From: Bathynomus jamesi
Taxonomy: Eukaryota; Arthropoda; Malacostraca; Isopoda; Cirolanidae
DNA: 64,000 nt
Reading direction: 5' to 3'
Assembly (NCBI GenBank): GCA_023014485.1
Contig: JAJOZX010002714.1
Location: 563,782-627,781, forward strand
In this document: in pieces, positions 8,078-17,495 of the stretch
How the letters are laid out: the number at the start of each line of letters is the position of its first letter
Position numbering within the stretch: position 1 is the first letter of the stretch
The notes under the pieces: generated by a model
Told to the model about the DNA's origin: nothing
The model's database searches: none
Seen by the model: the letters and a program-made list of their open reading frames with translations, nothing else
Translations under genes and position numbers: made by a program

Positions 8078-10945
8078 CTACCAGCGGTTCTTGATGACTG
8101 GAGGGTTCCTCCAACTCTGCCAGAAAGTAGCGAGAATCTCACCCTCCTTCATGACCCTGTCAGTGGACAAATCCAGGTCAATCCCGGCGGCAGACAAGAA
8201 ATTTGCACCCAGGAGAAAACAACAAGGAATAGCTTGATCTTCAACAAGAGCAAATGGGTGATCATTAATAGTTACGTTAGAGCCAAGTGACACAGTAAGT
8301 TGTACATAGTTATAAACTACCACCTGCTTTTCAGCCACACCTTGAATGTTAACCAGAATATCTTGTGAATAATCCCTCGAATTTCCTAAAATTTCACGCC
8401 AGGCTACTCGAGATATGAGGGAGATCTCAGCTCCAGAATCCAATAAAGCACAGTAGGTTTCGTCTTGACAAGCAAGTGGGACAACTGCTCTAAAGGCACC
8501 TGAATGTGGACAAGCAATATCCACCTCAAGGGTGGGAAAATTGACTTCACATTCTACTGGGCCCTTCTCGATCTCCAAACTCGAGCAACCTGCCCCTATT
8601 GGTTCTGAATCCAAGTCTCTCTCATACAAAGAATTTAAACAAGTCAAGAAGACGGGACAAGACTGAACATATTTATTGGATTCACTCAATAAATTGAAAT
8701 GAACACCACCTAGACACTGGACATGCACCCTATCAAGAAGTTCTGAGGGTTCTGTTACACGCTGATTCTTGACTTCAGGGTGGTAAATTAGAGGGTTTTC
8801 AGCACCAAAGTGCAATACAACATCCACTTGATACATCTCACAGAAAACTTTCAAGATCTCTGGTGATGCTGGCTGCCCTGGAATTGTCATAAGTCGAAGA
8901 TGTTGCTTCTGCTTGCTATTCAACTTGATTCCGTACGTTGTAGGATGACTTAGCAGCTCTTCCACCAACTGCTTTCGCAGAAATACTGGACTCTCTGGAA
9001 CTTCACGATCTAAGTCATGAACAAGAACATACCACAAACACTCGATCAAGGAATCACCTCCCCCCTCCGGCTTAAATCTTACAAGTAAGCCCTTGGGGAG
9101 TTCTGCCGAAATTGCTGGGGTGCCCTCTTCATGCTCAACCTGGAAGTGTCTGGATAACGCATCTGCAGCTTGATTGTCTTTGCCTGGAACATAACGAAGC
9201 TCAAAATCAAACTCAGCAAGATCTTCAACTGTTCGAGCAAGCCTGTCATTGACTAATCTCATATTATGGAGATAGAACAATGCTTGATGGTCCGTGTTCA
9301 GAATGAATGGTATTCCGTACAGGAAGGCTCTGAAGGTCTTGACTCCCCAGCGCATCGCTGCTAGTTCACGCTCTGTAACCGAATATTTCTTCTGAGGACT
9401 AGAAAATGTCATTGATGCGTGAGCAATGATTCGAACTTGACCATCCTGAACTTGAGTAAGACAAGCACCTGCACCAATGGCTGATGCATCCACCCACAAG
9501 TTCAATTTCTCTGCTGTTTCCCGATAATCAGGAAAAGCCAGTTCTACCTCATTTTGCATCTCTGCCTTGAGCGTCTGGAAGGATTCTTCCAGCTCTGGTG
9601 TCCACTGGATAACTGAATTCCTTGATCTTCCTGTAAGTTCTGATAAGGGTTTAGCAACTGCTGAACACTGTGGCAAGAACTTCCTTTGGAAATTCACCAA
9701 GCCCAGAAATTCTCGAAGTTCCTTGATGTTCTTGGGCCTTGGGAAGTTCTTCACCTTTTCCATATACTCTGGCGATTTTGACAATCCACTGGAACTGACT
9801 ATATGACCTAGAAATGGAACTGTCGACTGGAACCATCTACACTTTGGTGGTTTGATCTTGATATCATGTTCTTCTAAAACCTTGAGGACTTTTTCAACTA
9901 GCTGGAGATGGGCCTCGAATGACTTTTCCATAATTAAAATGTCGTCAATATACACCAGAACCTTCTTCCTTGAAAATCCCTTCAGCACACCTTGCATTTC
10001 TCTCTGGAAGGCTGAAGGCGCGTTCTTCAATCCAAAACTGAGTTTCTTGAATCTCCAGTGTCCATGAGGGGTCGAGAAAGCTGTATAATCTCGACTCTTC
10101 TCCTCGATTGGCATTTGATAATAACCCCGGACTAAATCCAGGGTGGTAAAGAACTTGACACCATGTAGACTGTAGACAGAGTCTGTCAAGTTTGCCATCG
10201 GGAATCTATCAGGCTTGGTTACCTTGTTCAGTTTACGGTAATCCACACACAAACGTATGGATCCATCTGGTTTCCTAATTGGTACCACTGGAGCACTCCA
10301 AGGAGATGTTGTAGGCTCGATAATTCCTAGCTGATGAAGTTCTTGACACTGATCATCGATGACTTGATCAATCGGTTCTGGAAATCTCCTTGGTCGCTGA
10401 AATATTGGTGTGTCATCGTATAACTCAATACGGTGTGGAGTCATCTGAGCAGTCCCCACATCGGAATCTCCCCGACTAAGAACGGCTTTTCTGGAATTAA
10501 GCAAGTTATAAACTTGAGATTTCTGGTGGGAATCCAGCTCAGGTAAGTCAATTTCTGAAGTTAGACGTTCTGGTGTCCATTCCAGAAAAGATGAGACCAA
10601 CTCATCATCATTTTCTGATTCCATACCTACACAATGTACTTGATGTGTCACTGTATCATTAGTGTCTTCTGGATTTGGTGTAGGATCGAGTTCAACTAGA
10701 GTGTAAATGTGTCCCATCATGTCTCCTACCTTGATTCTACCAATAGGTTTCCCTGTAGTGTAGACTAGAATGGAAGGGCAATCAAGATTTACAATCCCTG
10801 GAACACCTACCACTTTCTCTCCAAGATGCACGCTTGAAACCGTCCCATCATAGAACCATTCACCCGAATTTCTTGAACATGGACAGGTACCATCATCATT
10901 TACTCCTTGAGGTTCCCACTGATTTTTACTTCTACAGGTCCACAA
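8078..10945 (-). CDS. pol: Gypsy pol: RT, RNase H, OTU-like and second retropepsin-like domain
   Basis: 955-residue open frame. A linker (1-130) is followed by reverse transcriptase (about 195-380) with Asp270 (TLDLVRGYYQMPI) and YIDD at 332-335. Connection and RNase H follow (about 440-600) with Asp486, Glu528, Asp552 and Asp595 (ADALSR). Residues about 618-755 look like an OTU-type cysteine protease, with Cys636 in GGDSLIECLW and His749 in GGVHF as candidate catalytic residues. Residues about 800-930 hold a second aspartic-protease signature, LLDSGAEISLIS (Asp836), and a matching LLGANFL (911-917). Integrase follows in another frame. The ATG at 10945 is probably internal: the region overlaps the protease frame by 46 bp and would need a frameshift. 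RT and RNase H are certain, the OTU-like call is moderate, and the second protease is good. Confidence 0.88.
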   Translation of the reverse strand: MWTCRSKNQWEPQGVNDDGTCPCSRNSGEWFYDGTVSSVHLGEKVVGVPGIVNLDCPSILVYTTGKPIGRIKVGDMMGHIYTLVELDPTPNPEDTNDTVTHQVHCVGMESENDDELVSSFLEWTPERLTSEIDLPELDSHQKSQVYNLLNSRKAVLSRGDSDVGTAQMTPHRIELYDDTPIFQRPRRFPEPIDQVIDDQCQELHQLGIIEPTTSPWSAPVVPIRKPDGSIRLCVDYRKLNKVTKPDRFPMANLTDSVYSLHGVKFFTTLDLVRGYYQMPIEEKSRDYTAFSTPHGHWRFKKLSFGLKNAPSAFQREMQGVLKGFSRKKVLVYIDDILIMEKSFEAHLQLVEKVLKVLEEHDIKIKPPKCRWFQSTVPFLGHIVSSSGLSKSPEYMEKVKNFPRPKNIKELREFLGLVNFQRKFLPQCSAVAKPLSELTGRSRNSVIQWTPELEESFQTLKAEMQNEVELAFPDYRETAEKLNLWVDASAIGAGACLTQVQDGQVRIIAHASMTFSSPQKKYSVTERELAAMRWGVKTFRAFLYGIPFILNTDHQALFYLHNMRLVNDRLARTVEDLAEFDFELRYVPGKDNQAADALSRHFQVEHEEGTPAISAELPKGLLVRFKPEGGGDSLIECLWYVLVHDLDREVPESPVFLRKQLVEELLSHPTTYGIKLNSKQKQHLRLMTIPGQPASPEILKVFCEMYQVDVVLHFGAENPLIYHPEVKNQRVTEPSELLDRVHVQCLGGVHFNLLSESNKYVQSCPVFLTCLNSLYERDLDSEPIGAGCSSLEIEKGPVECEVNFPTLEVDIACPHSGAFRAVVPLACQDETYCALLDSGAEISLISRVAWREILGNSRDYSQDILVNIQGVAEKQVVVYNYVQLTVSLGSNVTINDHPFALVEDQAIPCCFLLGANFLSAAGIDLDLSTDRVMKEGEILATFWQSWRNPPVIKNRW

Positions 10946-11751
10946 TCATTCACCTGCACACCTTCTACAGCCCAACACCTAACCTGGTAACAAATCCTTT
11001 TGCACTCCTCTCCATTCGTACCTAGATAAATTTCCCACGTAGAACCATCAGTGTTCTTCCCTGAAACCCGTCTACGTGCTAGACTAATCTGTAATTTGTT
11101 AGCCCGCAGAAAATCTAAACCTAGAAATATGGGATATTTAAAATCCAACGTGGGAAGGATGTGAAACTTGAAAGGGGACATTACAATACCATGCAAAGAA
11201 ACTGCGAGTAGGACTGAACCCATAGTTTCCCTTGAAGCATCGGGACCTACACCTCGAATTCTGGAAATATCTGTAGTATCTATTGGAATCCCAAGTTGTT
11301 GTGCCAGTTCACTGGAAATTAAGCTAACTTGTGCTCCCGTGTCAATTAACCCTGAGATGTTAGTGTCTTGAAGGGTAACATCAATGGTTAACACTTCTGC
11401 AGGTTCAAGTTCGGCAAACCGGACACCTCGAAAATGACCTCCTGGAATATCTGGACCATGAACCGCCTCATCTGCAGTGTTACACCTAGGTATTTGGGCT
11501 CGAGGTGCTGGTTTAGGTGTCCATGAAGATGCTAGAGGATTCAGTTCATTTCCAGTGGTTTTTGGATACTGCTGTTCCGAACTGGGTAATTCTGGATGTC
11601 CAGGGGTGGCATCATCACCCACCTCAGACGCTAAATCCATGGTCTGGTTGGTATTCATCTGGAGAGGTCTTCTGTCATCTTTGACTGGGATCTCATGATG
11701 ATAATCGGGTTCTTGAAGATCATATCTTGAAGATTGGACTTCAGCTTCCAA
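10900..11751 (-). CDS. Gypsy protease region (retropepsin)
   Basis: 283 residues. After a low-complexity linker (1-110), the retropepsin domain (about 118-230) shows the active-site motif GLIDTGAQVSLIS (Asp137) and the second conserved segment FLGLDFL (209-215). These enzymes work as dimers and cut the Gag-Pol precursor. It lies between the gag zinc knuckles and RT, in a frame different from both, with a 46 bp overlap into the RT frame where programmed or mutational frameshifting could occur. Another retropepsin-like domain lies farther downstream in pol. Confidence 0.85.
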   Translation of the reverse strand: MEAEVQSSRYDLQEPDYHHEIPVKDDRRPLQMNTNQTMDLASEVGDDATPGHPELPSSEQQYPKTTGNELNPLASSWTPKPAPRAQIPRCNTADEAVHGPDIPGGHFRGVRFAELEPAEVLTIDVTLQDTNISGLIDTGAQVSLISSELAQQLGIPIDTTDISRIRGVGPDASRETMGSVLLAVSLHGIVMSPFKFHILPTLDFKYPIFLGLDFLRANKLQISLARRRVSGKNTDGSTWEIYLGTNGEECKRICYQVRCWAVEGVQVNDCGPVEVKISGNLKE

Positions 11752-11764
11752 TGAGCCCCTGATC

Positions 11765-12838
11765 TCATTGGAGCTGATTAGTTTCCCGACTGTTGTTGAT
11801 TGTGGTGGGTGGTTTCATTATTTTGTTTTCCTTGAGACAAATTTTCTTGACCTTGTCTTCTAAAAGGGCAGAACATTCCTGGATGCGGTCCTTGACACAA
11901 AGGACAGTGGTAGGAAGGTGATGTCCCGGAGCTTGATTGCCGTGGCTGCTGATTACGAGGGCAATCTTGAACCATATGATCCAGACTACCGCACATAAAA
12001 CATGCTCCTTTCCATCTTCTGCAGTCCTGTTGAAGGTGTCCCTTCCTTGCACACCACTGACATACCTTGACCTCTGTATCTTCTTGGGATCTTGACTGAC
12101 TGGAGTTTCTTTCACGCTCCTGAGAACGTTGTTGTTCTCCCTGCTGATTCCGATCTTGAGATTTTCGACGATCCCTTCCTTGACGTTGACCTGGGGACTT
12201 CTGATTCCATTTTTATTCCCAGAATGGAAGAAGCGAGTTCCATTCCATTGTCCTTTTTCATAACCTTGGTTGTTTCGATATTGTTGGTTAGGTGTCTCGT
12301 GTCTGGATGACTCTCTGGAAGGCTTGGGAGATGGAGGGATCTGCAACGGGAAAACCTCAATGGTTTCTTGCCTTGGAAGGGATGGTCCATCACTTGAATG
12401 CATGGCCACCAAATCCTGAATGTTGGACCAAGTCACCTTCTTGTTATGCAAGGTCTTGTTCTCATTGATGATCCGGGTCAGCTGTTGTGACAGCCCAGCT
12501 GGAACTGTCTCCAAGAGCTTCCTCCTCAACTCCTTGCTGGTCTCGAGTGCTTTATTTGGGAAGGCCTGGTGAGCCAGAGTCTCGAGTCTTGCAGCATATA
12601 CATCTGGTGTCTCTCCAGGCTTCATTGTCGCATTCTTGAATTCTGACACCTTGCCAGTTGTGAAGGTTTTCTTCATTCTCTTGTAGGATGCCAACAATCT
12701 AGCCTTCATCTCATCATATGCCATGCTGCAACCCCCATAAGCATTATACAAATCCCTGAACTTTCCCCTTAGGTTTTCCAAGTGTTCCAGTCCAGTCTCT
12801 CCGTTCACAGGTAAACTTGGCTGAGCAATGACGTTCAA
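11765..12838 (-). pseudogene. gag: Gypsy gag, middle part (frameshifted)
   Basis: 357-residue frame whose first part, with PGETPDVYAARLETLAHQAF near residues 78-97, resembles Gypsy capsid/retrotrans_gag sequence. It overlaps the upstream gag frame at 12744-12838 in a different register. From about residue 225 it no longer reads the zinc-knuckle sequence, which lies in the upstream gag frame. Two opposite frame changes therefore seem to have split one ancestral gag. Confidence 0.7.
11778..12060 (-). pseudogene. gag: Gypsy nucleocapsid zinc knuckles
   Basis: In the same frame as the gag start, the DNA encodes CQWCARKGHLQQDC and CFMCGSLDHMVQDC, two CX2CX4HX4C knuckles. A third variant knuckle follows, CPLCQGPHPGMFC (CX2CX3HX4C). 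Such knuckles bind genomic RNA during packaging. Two or three tandem knuckles are common in retroelement Gag. The frame is separated from the gag N terminus by the shifted middle section. Confidence 0.75.
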
Positions 12839-13460
12839 AGGCTTCTAGATATTCAGGAAAAGATCTTCCACTTGACACATCAAATTCATCAAGATCTGGA
12901 GCACTGGTAGGATAAACTCCTGGTGCCATCCTTGAACCGTTGTTACTCTTGAAAGTGGAGGAACGCATAGTACGTTTAACCCTCCTCTCAGCATCTGGAA
13001 GACTGGAGGTCTTATCTGAAGAACTGGAACTGGAGCTGGTTGATCTATTGCGTTGTGTCTTGATGGGTTTAGGAGATGCCAGCTTTGTCTTTTCTTTCTT
13101 GAAAGTTTGTGTTCCTCTGCTGGTACCTTCTTCCCTGTTCGAGACATTTTCTACATCATCCAGATTCTCAAGTTCAGGCATTGAGTCATAAGAATCTCTC
13201 TCTAGATTCAGCCTATCCTTCTGCTGCTGTCTCCTCATCAGTTGGTCCACCTGTTGCTGCCAATATGAATTCTGAAGTTTCAATTCAGTGTTTTCCCTTG
13301 ATAATTGGTCATACTTAGTCCTTAATCCTATGTCTACGTCCTCGAGTTGTTTCCACTTATGTTCCCATGCTTGCTTTGACTCTTCCATGGTCTTCTGCTG
13401 CTGGGTCATGAGAACCATAAGCTGACTGATCTGGTCTTGCAATTCTTGATACTCGGCCAT
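12744..13460 (-). CDS. gag: Gypsy gag N-terminal ORF
   Basis: 238 residues starting 55 bp downstream (in sense) of the primer-binding site. Residues 1-85 are Gln/Glu/Lys-rich with heptad-like spacing, a likely coiled coil. Residues about 85-180 are basic and serine-rich (including a run of Ser codons), and about 185-225 begin the capsid region (FPEYLEAFERHCSAKF). The frame then runs out, and capsid continues in the overlapping frame that begins near 12838. I infer the gag assignment from position and from the downstream zinc knuckles. Confidence 0.7.
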   Translation of the reverse strand: MAEYQELQDQISQLMVLMTQQQKTMEESKQAWEHKWKQLEDVDIGLRTKYDQLSRENTELKLQNSYWQQQVDQLMRRQQQKDRLNLERDSYDSMPELENLDDVENVSNREEGTSRGTQTFKKEKTKLASPKPIKTQRNRSTSSSSSSSDKTSSLPDAERRVKRTMRSSTFKSNNGSRMAPGVYPTSAPDLDEFDVSSGRSFPEYLEAFERHCSAKFTCERRDWTGTLGKPKGKVQGFV

Positions 13461-13515
13461 CTCGGGTATCTCGGGTATCTCGCTGGGTGCCTCAGTAAAC
13501 TAGTCGGCGTAATAT

Positions 13516-13533
13516 TCCCGGGTCTGGGCACCA
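13516..13533 (-). promoter_or_regulatory. Primer-binding site
   Basis: In sense, TGGTGCCCAGACCCGGGA begins four bases after the 5' LTR end. It starts TGG, complementary to the CCA end of a tRNA. I cannot name the tRNA from memory with confidence. Confidence 0.75.
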
Positions 13534-13537
13534 AATA

Positions 13538-14594
13538 TGTTGCGGGGTAAGCGGATGAACTTAACTAGACTACCATAACTTGGCTACTTCTTGATGACGG
13601 GAAACGAGAAGGTCCCGGGCGGTGAAGTTTTTCTCACCTCCACTGACTGTCACTGAGGGGCAAACGAGACTCCCACACGGCTGAACCAAGAAATGGACTC
13701 GACCCGCTAGCTATTCCAAAGATTAACCCTGTGTCTGAGTCGGGTCCACTTGAAAACCTGGAAAGCCCTGGCTTCAGGAAAGGTGTGTGCAATGTGCACC
13801 CAGCAATACTTGAGGACTTCAACTGAATATGGGCCTACGCAACCAACAAGCACGATTTTTGCAAACTGGCTGTGGAGTAAACCAAATGTGACTGGACGAG
13901 AAAAGCAGATATTACCCTCTGAATTGTAAGTCCTTGAAAATGACAACCCCAGTCTATAAGGACAAAGGCTGAAAAAAAACTAGTTGGTAGAATTCTAAGG
14001 GTTTATTAGCAATCAACTCGAATTATTTACAAGAACTAGAATGGGTTATGAGCTTGCGTCTAAACATGGCTTAAGGTCAAGAAATGGAAATCCAACTTGA
14101 ATTATTTACAATTACAATGACAAAAAAATATTGGACAACAAAAACGGAACTTCTATTAACAGAAAAAAAACTTTAAGCTATACCAGAATGGTACAATTAG
14201 AAAACACGAGTGACCTCCCTGGACCTAACATCCTTAAGCTAGAATTGAGGTCAATCCAATCATACCTATCTATTATAGTGAAGCCATGGAGAAACTAAAC
14301 CTGAAGCTAGAAATACCTTAACCTGCACACCGTTATGCACAGGCAATGTCCATTATCACAAGGCACTCTGTTTTTTTTTTTTGAACTGTTCGTATTCCTC
14401 TATTTGGTTGGCAGGCTAGAACTTCCACAAGCGGAAGCCAACTATGAATTGAATATTTAAGGCAAAGTTTTCTGACCAGAATGGAACTAAACCAGACTAC
14501 TGAGCTAGTCAGGCATTAATCAAGACTAACTCCGCCCATATGGGGGTTGCACCCTGAAAAAAGAGAAAAGATGTTATTCAAGAGAACCCCTACA
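13538..14594 (-). repeat. Gypsy 5' LTR
   Basis: About 1,057 bp and roughly 99% identical to 3655-4719. Promoter and polyadenylation signals were not resolved. It is followed by the right GCAT target duplication. Confidence 0.9.
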
Positions 14595-14749
14595 GCATGG
14601 CTTCACAACAGTTACTGATAACTTAACAGAACACCTCAGCATTATAGTTTCGCCACGCTTTTTCCAGCATACCTTTCGGCGAAGGTGATATTTGCAGAAA
14701 TGCGGATTTTCCGGGTGTCCGAATACTTTTGATCATATAGTGTATAATA

Positions 14750-14794
14750 TATATATATATACTAACTGGGTATTCAATAATTTTACCATGGTTT

Positions 14795-14831
<37 letters not shown>

Positions 14832-15335
14832 ATGGGACGATTAATCGGAATTGGAATTGAGAATCAGAAGAATCAAGCATTTTTCAGGAATTGGAATCGG
14901 AATCGAGAGAATTGTACCATGATTTCCGATTCTTAAAACGATTCTTTAACTTTTAATTGAACCAGTTTTGCAATGTAAACTTTAAAATTTAAATGAAAGA
15001 GGATAACAAATTTTATTTTTATTGTATTGTAGCTATACATTAAAACATGTATATCCATGATGTGTAATCAAGAAGATTAAAATGAATTGTTACAATTTAC
15101 AGTTGATTTTTATTTTTAAACCAATCTATTATAATTTATAATTTATATTACCATACTCATAATGTAAATTTAGTTAATCTTACCAGAGTAAATATGACAA
15201 TTTCCAGAAAAACAAGTATAGAATTATATTTAAAAATATTGAGAATCGGAATTGGAATCGAGAATCGTATCGGAATTGAGACTTTTTAGTGGTATCGGAA
15301 TCGGAATCGTTAAAAATTTTGGTATCGTCCCATCA

Positions 15336-15373
<38 letters not shown>

Positions 15374-15475
15374 ATGATGTAATGATCTTGATGATGTCAT
15401 TTAATTTTTTAAAATTAATTATTAAAATTAATTATTTAATTTATTAACACCCAGGTGCACAACCTCTGGACCTAA
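14750..15475. repeat. Local tandem-duplication unit, right copy
   Basis: Repeats the order seen at 1330-2490: GGGTATTCAATAATTTTACC, a TA tract, TAATGATGTAATGATCTTGA, then GTGCACAACCTCTGGACCTAA. It is interrupted by a 508 bp MITE within the TA tract. Confidence 0.6.
14829..15336. mobile_element. MITE, 508 bp, with 13 bp terminal repeats
   Basis: Ends are GTGATGGGACGAT and its complement, inserted in a (TA)n tract. Both subterminal regions are packed with GGAATTGGAATC-type repeats in opposite orientation, reminiscent of hAT subterminal repeats. The TA context hides the target duplication (ATATATAT versus TTATATAT), so the superfamily is uncertain. No coding sequence. Confidence 0.65.
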
Positions 15476-15502
15476 TCATATGTGTGTGAAGTTTCATGTT
15501 TG

Positions 15503-15533
<31 letters not shown>

Positions 15534-15975
15534 TTTTATTATAGATGTTTCCCAGATATTTTGGCCTTTGATAATATTTCTTGTGCACCATAATTTGTGC
15601 AACTGTATGATAATACGCAGTAGCATTGAAGGAACATTACACTATTGTAACTATGTAATCAGCTGTTATTTAGTACATATAAGGCTTAGTGTCAGATAGA
15701 TGTGGTTATTGTTTTTCAAAATGAAACCATTTTTGTTTATATTTAGGAACTCCCACACACTATTACTTAGTATTTAAGTAAAAGAAAGTTTATTAAATTG
15801 GTGTTTGCCTAAATTTACAAGCCTTTCAGGAATATAAATTGTGAAATTTAGAGAATATATGTTATAATTTAGGTAGTATATACCGTATCATACGGTACTG
15901 TAGATCCAGAGAAGACTTTCCACTGAAAAAATATTAGTGCATCAGCAGCTACTACTTGGCTATATATACTGTATA

Positions 15976-16015
<40 letters not shown>

Positions 16016-16022
16016 TCATACC
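15476..16022. other. Spacer with (CA)n and (TA)n
   Basis: Contains a CA dinucleotide run at 15508-15533 and TA-rich sequence at 15960-16020. No gene seen. Confidence 0.55.
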
Positions 16023-16231
16023 TACACGGTGAACCAAAAGTAGGTGGACAGTAGGTTGAATACGGTTTGTGTTATATTATATTATAACTATGGTTTGTGT
16101 TATATTATATTAAATATTATAACTAAATTTATTTAAATTTTATTTGTATTATAGTATACAAAAAAATTAAATATGTATTCTCAAAATAAACGTTATCATT
16201 TACTGTCCACCTACTTTTGGTTCACCCTATT
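16023..16231. mobile_element. TA-flanked MITE family A, copy 1
   Basis: Terminal repeats of about 25 bp include GTGAACCAAAAGTAGGTGG and its complement. The ends sit next to TA-rich DNA. The interior is AT-rich and non-coding. A second copy lies at 49975-50200 in the opposite orientation. TA-adjacent insertion suggests mobilisation by an IS630/Tc1/mariner transposase. Confidence 0.72.
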
Positions 16232-16232
16232 A

Positions 16233-16934
16233 TATAGTACTGTGCAAAAGTCAGAGACCACTGTCGATCTGATAACTATTAGATAATCTGTTGTATGAAA
16301 ATTGGTTTTGATACTAAAATACATATTAACTAGAACCTCTGGTTCATATTAACGTATAACTAAGTTATTACTTTAGTGTATAAAGTCGTATAAGCTGGAT
16401 GACCCTTTAGTCTGTATAAATTGGACTTGAGGTTGATTCATTATATTACTTATAACACGTGTGTTTAAAGATCTAGCAAACTATTACTGATAGATCTGCA
16501 GTAAATGCTCGTAAGCTATTGTTATATCAATATTTACAATTAAAAGTATTGACACATTCACTTAAATTCTGCAAACAAATTTATCCAAACGTTTTTCATT
16601 ATAATCCTAATTCATGCTGTTTTTTTCTTTCATCAGGCTTAAGAAATGACAAAAAGTACAATTTCTGATGAGATTAGATATAAAATAATACATTTGCATG
16701 GTGAGGGACTGAGTCAAAGAAAAATAAGTGAATCTACAGGCGTTTCCAAAACTGGTGTACAAAATCTTGGCTCATCACAGCTCAAATGGAACCCCAGCTG
16801 ATCGCCCTAGATCAGGGAGGCCCTCTAAGCTTTTCCATCTGATCTACAATATCTAAGATTACTTCCCTTCGAGACAGACACAAATCCAGCACTTCACTTG
16901 CAGCAGATCTCGAAAAAACAATGGGTGTTTTCAG
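16233..16934 (+). pseudogene. Tc1-like remnant, N-terminal HTH only
   Basis: The left end resembles a Tc1 terminal repeat (ACTGTGCAAAAGTCAGAGAC). From the ATG at 16646 the frame encodes a paired-like HTH (EGLSQRKISESTGVSKTGVQ). A frame change then reaches the AT-hook-like SGRPSK near 16830. The catalytic half and right end are missing; the sequence changes into LINE-derived DNA by about 17005. Confidence 0.65.
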
Positions 16935-17004
16935 TTGATCCCTTTACTGTATGAGTTAACCTTTATCACTTCCATAGCGTCTTCTTTCTCTGTATGCTTC
17001 TCAG

Positions 17005-17414
17005 TTAGGTCTGTGTGACGCAATCTATACTGTACCCTTGATTGCTTGACTGGATTGTCAAAGGCAGGGTTAAGCACTCCATGTTTAGGTGAGTTTGACG
17101 ATGGTTCAGGATCGACCTGCGTTGACCCCTCTGCAAACATTTTGCCTCATTTGCAGGATTTGGTGAAGGAGGGAATTGCTGTCTGCCCTCCTCCTGCTGT
17201 CTCCTCAGCCCACATGGCTGGTCGGGACTTTGCACAGGAATCTGTCCAGCTGGTTCTTGAAGTTATTCAGGTCGGTGTCCTGGAGATCCTCACTTCTTTT
17301 GGTAGGACATTGAAAAGCTTTAGGCCTCGTATTCTGAGGGTATTTTCCATCCTCGTTTTCATGGCCCCTTGTCCACCGCAGCTGGGACCGTACAAAATCT
17401 GCCTCTTCTCTCAT
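17005..17414 (-). pseudogene. LINE C-terminal fragment (family 1)
   Basis: Minus-strand frames read a LINE ORF2 tail. DLNNFKNQLDRFLCKVP is like the conserved end of CR1/Jockey/RTE-type proteins, where FK-R/Q-LD precedes the stop. The upstream part and the final 65 residues are in different frames (junction near 17205-17235). No RT catalytic motif remains. Confidence 0.6.
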
Positions 17415-17495
17415 TCCAGTTTGTTTCTATTTCATTTCTAAGTGTTAGGGACGGAGCCCTCAAGTACTTTTCATATATATATATATATATATATA

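Larger units (their letters stand above)
3655..14594 (-). mobile_element. Gypsy (Ty3-type) LTR retrotransposon, 10.9 kb
   Basis: Two LTRs of about 1.06 kb (TG...CA) flank a minus-strand interior in the order primer site, gag, protease, RT-RNase H, an OTU-like domain, a second protease-like domain, integrase, an acidic ORF and a polypurine tract. The target duplication is GCAT (3651-3654 and 14595-14598). The LTRs differ at only about ten positions plus a small indel, so insertion was fairly recent. Frameshifts in gag, between protease and RT, and through integrase suggest that this copy is dead. No envelope-like gene with a signal peptide or membrane segment was seen. Confidence 0.9.
2558..14745 (-). 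mobile_element. Tc1-like transposon split by a Gypsy insertion
   Basis: The left end reads TACACTATATGATCAAAAGT and the right end near 14745 is its complement, with TA target duplications as the first and last two bases. About 31 bp of each end match. Removing the Gypsy element (3655-14594) and one 4 bp duplication leaves about 1.25 kb, the normal size for Tc1-like elements. The transposase is on the minus strand, and its 5' leader is now 11 kb away at 14599-14745. Confidence 0.88.

Noticed and set aside
14623..14880. Minus-strand ORF across the Tc1 right end
   Set aside because: Composed of Tc1 leader sequence and (TA)n; Tyr-Ile repeats reflect the microsatellite only.
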